Below, one piece after another: positions 18,768-26,557 of a DNA stretch of 64,000 nucleotides. Origin of the DNA: Lewinellaceae bacterium. Lineage in GTDB: Bacteria > Bacteroidota > Bacteroidia > Chitinophagales > Saprospiraceae. Position 1 is the first letter of the stretch, and each line of letters opens with the position of its first letter. Both the position numbers and the translations under genes were made by a program. The DNA is taken from assembly GCA_016708875.1 (NCBI GenBank), contig JADJFA010000012.1, forward strand, positions 186,001 through 250,000, in the 5' to 3' direction. Under the pieces are notes generated by a model. The model did no database searches. It was not told where the DNA came from and worked only from the letters and a program-made list of their open reading frames with translations.

Positions 18768-20417
18768 ATGCTTTTCAATCATAAATATCTGCTCGCCGCC
18801 CTTGCATTCATTTCTTTGTCGCAAACGGCATTCGCACAAAAAGACCTCGAAGGTGATAACGTAACCGTGGTCAAAGCTTTTGATGCGCAACTTCTGGAGG
18901 CCAACAAAATCAATGTGCCCCCTACCCTTCCGGCATTGGATACCAATACCCAAAAACAAAACTACACAGTGCCGCCCCACCCTTCCAATATCAAATATGA
19001 CCCGCCGAAACTCCGTCCGCTCGGCATGAAGGCCGCACCTAAAGAGGATGCTTACAACGGTTTTGTAAAACTCGGCGGTGGCGTCCCCAACACAATTTAT
19101 GGAGAGGGTGGCTATTTTTTCAAATCCGGCGAAAAATTCGACGGTAAGGTGTGGCTCAAACACCACCAACTCAGCGCCGACAAAGCCATTGAAAACCAGA
19201 AGTTCCGGACTACAGAGGGCCTGATTAGCAGCAATATTTTCTTGCCAAACAACCTCGCTACACAGATTAACATCGGCTACACCTACGACCGGGTACAGTT
19301 CTATGGCTACGACCACGATTCGCTGGAGTTTTCACCAGCACGCACCCGTCAGGATTTTAAAATACTTGATCTCGGCGGACGGCTTTACAACAGCCAACGC
19401 ACGGATATGGACCTGAATTTTGCGGTCACGCCGAAGTTTTACCTGCTCAACGATTTTTATTCCAACAAGGAAACACATTTTGAGCTGGGCCTTTCGGCCA
19501 CCAAATGGTTCAATGAACAGCACGCCCTGCGCGTGAATATTCGCCCCGACATGACGCGCTTTGACGATACGGTGTCGCAAAAACTGAACAACATCTACCT
19601 GCAGCCCTCTTTCACGATGCACTTTGATATGTTGCAACTTAAGATCGGCGGCATCTTTGTGAACAACCGAGACGAGTTCAGCATTTTCCCGGACGCTGAA
19701 ATAACGCTGCGTGTGTGGGGCGATGGGATTCAAGCCTTTGCGGGCATCACGGGTGATTTGCGCAAAAACACCTACCGCAGCCTTTCTGAATACAATCCTT
19801 TTATTCAGATACGTGGTTCCGAGCTGCGTAACACACGCTGGGACAACTACTATGGCGGCGTAAAAGGCAGTTTTGGATGGCTTGAATACAACGGTCAGGT
19901 CGGCTATTCAAAAGCCTCTGACCTCGCGCTGCACCAGACTTTGTTCACAGCACCCGACAGCATCACCCGCTTCCGGGTTCTGTATGACACGGTCAAGATT
20001 TTCAATGTACAAGGCACCATAAAATTTTCGCCCATCAAAGACTTGACCATCACCGGAACGCTCAGCCAAAACGTGTTTGACAACGAAACTACTGGCACTG
20101 CCGCCGACGAACTTGCAGTATGGGGCCTCCCTGAAATCGAGGGGGATTTTGGCGCTGTGTACACCATGCTTGAAAATAAGGCAACCCTGAAGGCTTCGCT
20201 CCACATGGCTGACAAAATTTCTTTCCTTAATGAAGAAGGCCAGCGTGTTAAGAGCAAGGCATTGCTCGACCTCAGTATTGGTGGTTCCTACTATTTCACC
20301 AAAAATGTGGGCGCTTTCCTGGACATCAACAACATATTGAACAACAAGCGCGAACGCTGGTACCGCTACCCAACCGTAGGCATGAACTTCCTGGGCGGTA
20401 TTGTGGCCAGGTTTTAA
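18768..20417 (+). CDS. TonB-dependent-receptor-like outer membrane barrel
   Basis: This is a 549-residue protein with a signal peptide (NHKYLLAALAFISLSQTAFA, before QKD). A proline-rich region (about residues 40-90) is followed by beta-strand-rich sequence with alternating aromatic residues, such as FVKLGGGVPNTIYGEGGYF and KFDGKVWLKHHQLS, ending in YPTVGMNFLGGIVARF with a terminal Phe typical of outer membrane barrels. No plug domain is evident, so it is a barrel without the usual TonB gate. With the TPR protein upstream it forms a likely envelope pair. Confidence 0.8.
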   Translation: MLFNHKYLLAALAFISLSQTAFAQKDLEGDNVTVVKAFDAQLLEANKINVPPTLPALDTNTQKQNYTVPPHPSNIKYDPPKLRPLGMKAAPKEDAYNGFVKLGGGVPNTIYGEGGYFFKSGEKFDGKVWLKHHQLSADKAIENQKFRTTEGLISSNIFLPNNLATQINIGYTYDRVQFYGYDHDSLEFSPARTRQDFKILDLGGRLYNSQRTDMDLNFAVTPKFYLLNDFYSNKETHFELGLSATKWFNEQHALRVNIRPDMTRFDDTVSQKLNNIYLQPSFTMHFDMLQLKIGGIFVNNRDEFSIFPDAEITLRVWGDGIQAFAGITGDLRKNTYRSLSEYNPFIQIRGSELRNTRWDNYYGGVKGSFGWLEYNGQVGYSKASDLALHQTLFTAPDSITRFRVLYDTVKIFNVQGTIKFSPIKDLTITGTLSQNVFDNETTGTAADELAVWGLPEIEGDFGAVYTMLENKATLKASLHMADKISFLNEEGQRVKSKALLDLSIGGSYYFTKNVGAFLDINNILNNKRERWYRYPTVGMNFLGGIVARF

Positions 20418-20426
20418 AAACAACCG

Positions 20427-20499
20427 GGTTTATGAAGGTTGATAAAGGTTTATGACGGTTGATAGTCCCGTCATAAACCTTTATCAACCTTCATAAACC
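20427..20499. repeat. Perfect 32-base inverted repeat with 10-base periodic arms
   Basis: Arms 20427-20458 and 20468-20499 are fully complementary around a 9-base loop. The arm consists of near-copies GGTTTATGAA, GGTTGATAAA and GGTTTATGAC. It separates the barrel gene from the amidase gene, both rightward, and could end the first transcript. Confidence 0.85.
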
Positions 20500-20517
20500 G
20501 CTATCAACCATTCTTAT

Positions 20518-21306
20518 ATGAAAGCAACCAGCATCTCAAGCCACGAATCCACCTTTCGTCAAACTGGGATTGATTCCAGCGGAACCAAATTCATACTGAC
20601 CGATGAAACCGTGAATATCGGCGACAAAGCCGGTGGCAAAATCACTTTAGTGGATTGTTACAAGCAGGTAGCCGACAAAAGCTATTATTTTGAGGAAGAG
20701 CATCCCAAAGAGCGCATCGTGCTACATTACACGGCAGGTTATTTAAAGGGCGACATCGCGCAATTGAGCCGTCAAAGTTCGGAGGTTTCTGTGCCGTTTG
20801 TCATTGCACGCTCCGGGCATATCTACAACCTTTGGAAGTCAAAATACTGGTCGTATCACCTTGGCCCTGGGGCGATCGGCGGCAACACAGAGATGAGCCA
20901 GAGAAGCATCGGGATTGAGATTTCGAACATCGGGTTTTTGCGCAGAAAAACTGGGGGACTCCTGCATACGATTTACAGCAACAACGATGTATACTGTTCG
21001 GAGCAGGAAACTGCTTATTACCAAAAACTCCGGTCTACATACCGGGGGGAACGGTATTTCGCCACCTTCACCAATGCCCAATACAATTCGCTCTTATTGC
21101 TGTTGCGCTTTTTAACCAAGCGATACAATATACCCCGCACCATCCTACCGGAAGCAAAAAGATTCGATGCCTTTAAATCGGCTACCGAGGCCAAAAATTT
21201 TAAGGGCATTTGTTCCCACGTCAATTTCCGTGCTTCTGGAAAATGGGACATAGGTACGGGCTTCGATTGGAACAGGGTGATAGAAGGATTGAAGGTGGGG
21301 CTTTGA
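20518..21306 (+). CDS. N-acetylmuramoyl-L-alanine amidase (Amidase_2 family)
   Basis: This is a 262-residue protein with the zinc-amidase core of PF01510: RIVLHYTAGYLKGD (first His ligand), WSYHLGPGAIGGN, SIGIEISNIG (catalytic Glu region) and, near the end, ICSHVNFRASGKWDIGTGFDW (second His and the terminal ligand region). No signal peptide is evident at the ATG at 20518, so export is unclear. It likely cuts the bond between muramic acid and the stem peptide. It follows the inverted repeat by 18 bases. Confidence 0.85.
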   Translation: MKATSISSHESTFRQTGIDSSGTKFILTDETVNIGDKAGGKITLVDCYKQVADKSYYFEEEHPKERIVLHYTAGYLKGDIAQLSRQSSEVSVPFVIARSGHIYNLWKSKYWSYHLGPGAIGGNTEMSQRSIGIEISNIGFLRRKTGGLLHTIYSNNDVYCSEQETAYYQKLRSTYRGERYFATFTNAQYNSLLLLLRFLTKRYNIPRTILPEAKRFDAFKSATEAKNFKGICSHVNFRASGKWDIGTGFDWNRVIEGLKVGL

Positions 21307-21333
21307 TCAGTGGCAGGTGGCAGTGGCAGTTTT

Positions 21334-21427
21334 ACCCGCCATAGCTTTAGCGAAGGTGGGAGCAGTTTTACCCACCGTAGCTTTTCTATCTGCCATAGTC
21401 CTGACGGAGGCAGAAGCGACGGTGGGT
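21334..21427. repeat. REP-like palindromic repeats (CCCGCC ... GGTGGG type)
   Basis: Two adjacent imperfect palindromes: 21334-21360 (ACCCGCCATAGC ... GCGAAGGTGGG) and 21370-21427 (ACCCACCGTAGC ... GACGGTGGGT). The first is, in reverse orientation, the same module that abuts both tRNA-Ser genes near 53 kb. Short GTGGCAG repeats precede it. Apart from the promoter at 21569 I see nothing else in the gap 21307-21587. Confidence 0.7.
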
Positions 21428-21568
21428 GACAGCGACCTGGAAATTCAATGAAAACACGGCGGATAAAAAGTGCTTTAAGACCACCCAATTTTTGTTGGCA
21501 AGAAAAAATTATCGTCCCATTGTTCACATTTTTTCTCCCAATGCCATAAAGCACCAAACCCGCCGCTC

Positions 21569-21576
21569 TACTTTTG
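21569..21576 (+). promoter_or_regulatory. TANNTTTG -7 box of the sigma factor gene
   Basis: TACTTTTG lies 11 bases before the ATG at 21588. It supports that start over the ATG at 21426, which sits in repeat sequence. Confidence 0.5.
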
Positions 21577-21587
21577 CGCATAACAGT

Positions 21588-22124
21588 ATGAACGGTAAAC
21601 AAAACGAACTCGACGATTTTCACAAAAACCCCAACGGCGTTTTGGCTGGCATTTATAACAAATGCCGCCCGAAATTCATCGGTTGGGGCAAAGAGAACAC
21701 CCGAACGAGCAGCCATGACCTGACCGATATTTTCCAAAATGCGGTCATTATCATGATGCTCAACATTGAATCGGGACGACTCTCCGAATTGGTTGGCACC
21801 CTGTGCACCTACCTTTTCGGTATCGGAAAAAATCTCATCCAAGCCTTTCGCCGAAAACAAGGCAGGATTGGTTTGCCTGGCGATGAAGCTTTCCCGATCA
21901 CCAAAGAAACTGACCCCGGTGCAGAGGCACAAATCATTGCGGAACAAGCAAATGAACAACTCTGGGCCAAAGTGGACGCGCTCGGTGAACCTTGCCGCAG
22001 CCTGCTCGCTTTGACCTACCGCGAGGGACTGAACAGCCAGGAAATAGCCGATGTGCTCGGCTATGCAAGCCCCGAAGTAGTGCGCCAACTCCGCAAAAGA
22101 TGCCTAGACAAATTACGAAAATGA
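21588..22124 (+). CDS. ECF-type RNA polymerase sigma factor
   Basis: This 178-residue protein has a divergent sigma region 2 (about residues 45-100, TDIFQNAVIIMMLNIES and GIGKNLIQAFRRK) and a clear region 4 helix-turn-helix (CRSLLALTYREGLNSQEIAD, then YASPEVVRQLRKRCLDKLRK). It is followed after 55 bases by a gene for a membrane protein shaped like an anti-sigma factor, the usual pairing. The target promoter is unknown. Confidence 0.83.
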   Translation: MNGKQNELDDFHKNPNGVLAGIYNKCRPKFIGWGKENTRTSSHDLTDIFQNAVIIMMLNIESGRLSELVGTLCTYLFGIGKNLIQAFRRKQGRIGLPGDEAFPITKETDPGAEAQIIAEQANEQLWAKVDALGEPCRSLLALTYREGLNSQEIADVLGYASPEVVRQLRKRCLDKLRK

Positions 22125-22179
22125 GAACTAATATTTCACTGCAACAATCATCCATCAAACGCGTATTCGCTCACTTAAA

Positions 22180-22927
22180 ATGGAAAACCGAGCCGAACAT
22201 CTTCTCGAATCCTATTTTGCCAATGCCCTTACTTCGGCGGAAGCAATTGAACTGAAAACATTGGCTGCCGCCGACCCAACAGTGGCCGCCGACCTTGCTT
22301 TCCAAAAACGTGTGGCCGCTACCGTCCAATCGCGTTCGCTGGCAGACGGCATACAAAACCCCGCCTGGAGGATGGCCGCTCAAAAGCCCTTTCCATCTGC
22401 CGCCATAAAGGTTTCGATGTTTCCCAAATATGCCTATGCTGCCGCCGCTGCTATTGCTCTTTTGATCTGCGCGTACATTTTCATAATGCCGCCAAGTTTG
22501 CAGTCTGTGGTAGCCGACAACACAAAGGAATATCCCAACAAGATGAAATTTAAAACCATGGGTGGAGAAGCAGAGGCCGTCCCGAAGACCGTAATCGAGG
22601 CGTTCGAACTTTATGATAATCAACAGTATAGCGAAGCCGCCAAGGCACTCCAACCCATCGTTGCTGCCAATGCTGATCGAATGGATTATCGTTTCTACTG
22701 GGGTATCTCTTGTAAAAAGCAAACAATATCACGCCGCAATAACTGCGCTCACTCCTTTGGTGCAAAGCCAGGACGAAAGAAGAATTCCAGCGCTTTATTA
22801 CATGGGTCTGGCTTGTGCCGGCGTTGGTGATGAAGATTGCGCCCGCCAAAATCTCCAGACTTTTATTGCTTCGCCGGAAAGTGTGAGTTTTCGGAAACAA
22901 GCCGAGGCAGTTTTGAAAGCGCTATAA
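22180..22927 (+). CDS. Anti-sigma-like membrane protein with TPR tail (frameshifted)
   Basis: The N-terminal cytoplasmic part (ENRAEHLLESYFANALTSAE, then LAAADPTVAADLAFQKRVA) resembles the start of Bacteroidota anti-sigma factors. A membrane segment follows (YAYAAAAAIALLICAYIFIM, about residues 87-106). The periplasmic part has TPR-like repeats. The frame changes near 22705; after it, VKSKQYHAAITALTPLVQ and ALYYMGLACAGVGDEDCARQ continue the TPR pattern to 22927. Position directly downstream of the sigma gene supports a role in controlling it. Confidence 0.75.
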
Positions 22928-22974
22928 ATCCAAACTAAGCAGGGGTTAAAATTGCTCAAACTGAATAAAAAGCC

Positions 22975-23109
22975 GTAGTGGTCCCAGGTGAACGTCGGGA
23001 TTTATAGCATCCGACCATAGAGAAGGAGCGAGCGGCGACGGTGCCATGCGCTCGCGGCGCTGTGTTCAAGCCGTTTTCAATAAATCCCGAGTTCACTCGG
23101 GACCACTAC
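22975..23109. repeat. Inverted repeat between convergent genes
   Basis: Arms 22975-23004 and 23081-23109 pair over about 28 positions (GTAGTGGTCCC ... TCGGGATTTA) around a 76-base loop that itself is rich in GCTCGCGGCGC-type pairs. It lies between the converging sigma-operon and porZ and may end both transcripts. Confidence 0.75.
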
Positions 23110-23148
23110 GTGGCTTCATCATTGGATAGTTACAATCAGCGTTACTCT

Positions 23149-25494
23149 TCAATTCAAAATCACGATTTTCGTGACAATCGCATCCGGTTCGTCAAAGTTT
23201 GCCTCGCTGGTAGCGAAAATCATATAGACCCCGGATGCTACCCTTCTACCAAGATAATCGCGCCCATTCCACACCGCCTGACCTCCAAGTGCTTTCCCTT
23301 CATAAACGAGGTGTCCGGCAGCATCCGTGATTTTCACGTTCGCATCGCGGGCCAAGCCATAAACTGCAATAGGGCCATCATAGCCCGGTTGTACAGGGTT
23401 GGGATACGCATAGGCCGTGGGGAGATTTACGCGCCCACCATCCGTAGCGCCCGCTCGGAGCGAAATGATCCCTTTTTCGGTGCCAATCCAAGCCTCGCCC
23501 GTTTGTGGATTTACAGCAATATCTGTGATTGAATTGTCAAAAAGAGGGCTGTTGGTGTTTGTAAAACGTGCCACCTGAGTCAGTGCATCCGGCGATTGTA
23601 CAAAAACACCGTTGGTAGTGCCAAACCATTTTTGGTTCGCGCCATCCACTGCAATGGTTTTCACATCTTCTGTTTCTAACAAATAACCATTGAACCCGTC
23701 AACACTCACGATGCGGCGGCGACCCTTGCACTCTTCATCGAAAACATTGGCCCCGCATTCAAAACTAACGGTGCCTTGCTGCGTCCCCACCCAAACATCG
23801 CCGTCCAGGTCTACGGTGATGCAGTTTACAGTATTTGTGGGCAGCACGCTATTTGCGGTAGTGATAATTCGGTAGCGGTCGTCAGCCGTATTGTCAAGGT
23901 CTGCTCCGGAGTCATAAACCAATATGCCTGAGCTAAAAGCAATGACAAACCATTTATAGCCATTTTGATCTACCGTTACTTGAAGGAGGTTGTTGGCGGG
24001 CGAGGCGTTGAAATTAAGCATTTCACCATCAGGTTTCAGCACTGCAATGGGGGCATTTGCGCCGTAATTGCTAATCCAGAGATTATTGTCCTGGTCAAAT
24101 GCAAGGCCACCAATCGCCGTCCGATCTGCCCCTGAAATACCTGCATCTTGAAGGATGGAATTTGATTTACTGTACCCTCTTTCATACGTACCATTTGCGA
24201 ATTGCAACATTCCACCTACCCAACTACCGACAAAAACCTTTCCATCGGAAGGTCTTGGCGCTACTTTCCACATATCCTTGAAAGACTCTTCAGCGTCAAC
24301 AATTTGGGGCGTGGTTTTTTCTGACCAACGGTCCCAGTGGCCATTTTTAAAAGAATAAACACCATCACGATAACCAATAACACTAAGGTTTGGGGCCGGG
24401 CCCGGGGTAGCAACGTAGGTGGCGCCATCGGCTCCAAAAGCAATTTCGGAGCTACGTTGAGAATAGGGAGAATTGTACGAGAAATTATCGCAATCATTGG
24501 TATTGCGGTCATAAAAACGAAACCCGTCGTCACGATCTGCAAACCAGAATTTTTTCGTTCCGTCTTCGATACCGTAGAGGGGAAACTCGGCATCACATGG
24601 CTCATGGATTTCGTAACGTGCACCGCTAGATTCTACGTATTCCACAACCCCAAGGCCGTAGCCATCAGTATTATCATTCGCCCAACCCAGCATCAGTCCC
24701 GATCCTTCAGAACTCAGGTATTTTACTGTACGTAATGGATGACTGGCTATTTCGGTAACGTTGCTGCCGTCGTACTGTAAAAATTTGTTTGCAACGCCTA
24801 GCCAAAGTTTGCCATCCCACACACTCATGGCGTTGTATGAGATACTAGAAGGAAATCCCATTGACTCGCTCACTTCTTCCCAACGGCTGAAATCTGCTGG
24901 GTTTCCGTCGTTTTCGGGCAGTCGGAAAAGACCGTCTTCGGTGCCCGCCCAGAGGTAATTGTTGTAAATGGCAAACGACCTTACCGGGATGCCTGTGAAC
25001 ACCGTATACTCGGCTTCGGCATCTTCGAGATCGAATTTTAGCACACCAAACCCACAAGCAAAATAGGCGATTTTGCCGTCAAAAAAGACATTGTATATCT
25101 GCCGGTCGCCCACTATGTTGGGGTTTTTCTGGATAATAGGGAGATTAACCACCGACCGGTCGGAAGGGTAAAAAAGATCGAGGTTGCTGTTGGTATAAGC
25201 GATGAGCAACACCTTGGCAGCGGCATTGTAATGCAGGAGATTCATGCCTACATCACTCAGTCCTTCCACTTTGGTTATGAATCGAGAGGAGCGTTCGACT
25301 TTGTCAAGTTCCACAATAGCCCATTCGGTGGCAAAATAGACTTTATCGCTGCTCTGCGTAACGTATTTGGCGCGTTGCCAGGGCAAGTGCTCCTGCCATT
25401 CGCCGATTGTGATGGGTGGGAAAATGGTGTCGGTTTGGGCGATGGTTGTTCCCTGAAAAGCGCACAGGAAAAGTAGGAGGGAAAGTAGACGCAT
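23149..25494 (-). CDS. porZ: PorZ-like type IX secretion system component, two beta-propellers
   Basis: This is a 781-residue protein with a signal peptide (RLLSLLLFLCAFQGTTIA). The first domain matches the PorZ N-terminal propeller: IGEWQEHLPWQRAKYVTQ, VYFATEWAIVELDK, KVEGLSDVGMNLLHYN, LLIAYTNSNLDLFY and IAYFACGFGVLKFDLED. Two-component-regulator-style propeller repeats follow, such as LWAGTEDGLFRLPE and VWVGTQQGTVSF. The C-terminus is a beta-sandwich sorting-type domain (AYAYPNPVQPGYDGPIAVYG ... GVYMIFATSE). PorZ acts at the cell surface in the attachment complex that anchors type IX cargo to lipopolysaccharide. Start at 25494 is set by the signal peptide. Confidence 0.82.
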   Translation of the reverse strand: MRLLSLLLFLCAFQGTTIAQTDTIFPPITIGEWQEHLPWQRAKYVTQSSDKVYFATEWAIVELDKVERSSRFITKVEGLSDVGMNLLHYNAAAKVLLIAYTNSNLDLFYPSDRSVVNLPIIQKNPNIVGDRQIYNVFFDGKIAYFACGFGVLKFDLEDAEAEYTVFTGIPVRSFAIYNNYLWAGTEDGLFRLPENDGNPADFSRWEEVSESMGFPSSISYNAMSVWDGKLWLGVANKFLQYDGSNVTEIASHPLRTVKYLSSEGSGLMLGWANDNTDGYGLGVVEYVESSGARYEIHEPCDAEFPLYGIEDGTKKFWFADRDDGFRFYDRNTNDCDNFSYNSPYSQRSSEIAFGADGATYVATPGPAPNLSVIGYRDGVYSFKNGHWDRWSEKTTPQIVDAEESFKDMWKVAPRPSDGKVFVGSWVGGMLQFANGTYERGYSKSNSILQDAGISGADRTAIGGLAFDQDNNLWISNYGANAPIAVLKPDGEMLNFNASPANNLLQVTVDQNGYKWFVIAFSSGILVYDSGADLDNTADDRYRIITTANSVLPTNTVNCITVDLDGDVWVGTQQGTVSFECGANVFDEECKGRRRIVSVDGFNGYLLETEDVKTIAVDGANQKWFGTTNGVFVQSPDALTQVARFTNTNSPLFDNSITDIAVNPQTGEAWIGTEKGIISLRAGATDGGRVNLPTAYAYPNPVQPGYDGPIAVYGLARDANVKITDAAGHLVYEGKALGGQAVWNGRDYLGRRVASGVYMIFATSEANFDEPDAIVTKIVILN

Positions 25495-25501
25495 AAGTAC
25501 C

Positions 25502-25650
25502 GTTTGAACAGTTTGAAGGGTTCGATTTGTTTGAATAGTTTCGAGTGTTTCTGGAACGCGGGAATGGTGCAAAGGGGAGGAGATAGGTTGCCTTTCCGAC
25601 TTGAAATCGAACTATTCAAACCCTTCAAATACCTCAAACCCTTCAAACTA
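25502..25650. repeat. Inverted repeat with 9-base units upstream of porZ
   Basis: Left arm 25502-25544 reads as 9-base units GTTTGAACA, GTTTGAAGG, GTTCGATTT, GTTTGAATA. Right arm 25608-25650 carries the complementary series (AAACCCTTC and relatives) and touches the nadD stop codon. It separates nadD from porZ, both leftward. Confidence 0.75.
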
Positions 25651-26220
25651 ACGATACAAACTACCCGACTCCAAATATTCCCACACCGCCTCAGGCACAA
25701 GGTAGCGCACAGAATTTCCCGCTTTGATACACTCGCGAATATAAGTGGCGGAAATGTCGAGCGGTGGCGGCTCGAAAATATGAACCCTCGGGTTTGTAGC
25801 GAATTCGCCGAGTTCGTAACCTGGGCGCTTGTAAATGTAAATGTCGTATTCGGACAGGATTTGCTCGTAGTTTTTCCAAAGATGGAGCGAGCCGAGGTTG
25901 TCAGCGCCCATGATGAGTACAAACTGATGGTCAGGGTATTTTTCTTTCAAAAACGCGAGTGTGTCAATGGTATAAGATGGCTTGGGCAATTGGAATTCAA
26001 TGTCGGAAGCGCGTAGCACCGGGTTGTCGCCAATACCAAGGCGTACCAGGTGAAGCCGGTCGTGATCGCGGGCAAGGGTTTTCTTGGGCTTGAGCGGGTT
26101 TTGTGGGCTGACGACAAACCAGACGCGCTCAAGATCAGTTTGCGTCGCCATGAAGTTGGCGATGATCAGGTGCCCGATGTGGATTGGGTTGAAGGAGCCG
26201 AAGAAGAGGCCGATGCGCAT
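25648..26220 (-). CDS. nadD: Nicotinate-nucleotide adenylyltransferase
   Basis: This 190-residue enzyme of NAD biosynthesis converts nicotinate mononucleotide and ATP to deamido-NAD. The nucleotidyltransferase motif is clear: RIGLFFGSFNPIHIGHLIIA (GSFNPxHxGH), then VWFVVSPQNPLKPKK, VLIMGADNLGSLHLWKNYEQ and, near the end, DISATYIRECIKAG (the SxTxxR-like motif, here SATYIRE). It is cytoplasmic and of normal length. Confidence 0.95.
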   Translation of the reverse strand: MRIGLFFGSFNPIHIGHLIIANFMATQTDLERVWFVVSPQNPLKPKKTLARDHDRLHLVRLGIGDNPVLRASDIEFQLPKPSYTIDTLAFLKEKYPDHQFVLIMGADNLGSLHLWKNYEQILSEYDIYIYKRPGYELGEFATNPRVHIFEPPPLDISATYIRECIKAGNSVRYLVPEAVWEYLESGSLYR

Positions 26221-26240
26221 GGGTAATTATTTCGAAGGGG

Positions 26241-26248
26241 CAAAATTA
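26241..26248 (-). promoter_or_regulatory. TANNTTTG -7 box of nadD
   Basis: TAATTTTG on the minus strand lies 20 bases before the nadD ATG, giving a leader of about 13 bases. Confidence 0.45.
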
Positions 26249-26313
26249 GGCTAAGAATCCAGTTGTTTTTCAAAACATTTTATTTAAAAAGATCCCCTCC
26301 CAGCCGAACTTTT

Positions 26314-26321
26314 TACCTTTG
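26314..26321 (+). promoter_or_regulatory. TANNTTTG -7 box upstream of the helicase gene
   Basis: TACCTTTG with the long inverted repeat between it and the helicase start; implied leader is about 230 bases. Confidence 0.45.
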
Positions 26322-26369
26322 CCGGGAAGCCAATCATGTGTCATCCCGAATTTTGAGCCAATTGGTCTG

Positions 26370-26506
26370 AATGATGATTGATGAGCACATGAGTGTTGAT
26401 TTTTGATGTGATGGTGGAATGATAATGGCCGATGTGCCACCATCGTCAATAACTACATCTTCCATTAGATCAAAAATCAACACTCATGTATTCATCAATC
26501 ATCATT
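26370..26506. repeat. Long inverted repeat in the helicase leader
   Basis: Arms 26370-26407 and 26469-26506 pair over 38 positions with two mismatches. Inside the loop a second hairpin is formed by GATGGTGG and CCACCATC. Units like GATGATT, GATGAGC recur within the arm. If transcribed from the box at 26314, the structure would fold in the 5' leader of the helicase mRNA. Confidence 0.75.
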
Positions 26507-26557
26507 CAAAGGAATTCATAGAAATCTCAAAATTCGACTCATGTTGCTCAACACCTT

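Noticed and set aside
21018..22088. Open frame of 356 codons on the minus strand
   Set aside because: It overlaps the amidase and sigma factor genes and the REP-like repeats; composition looks like a shadow.
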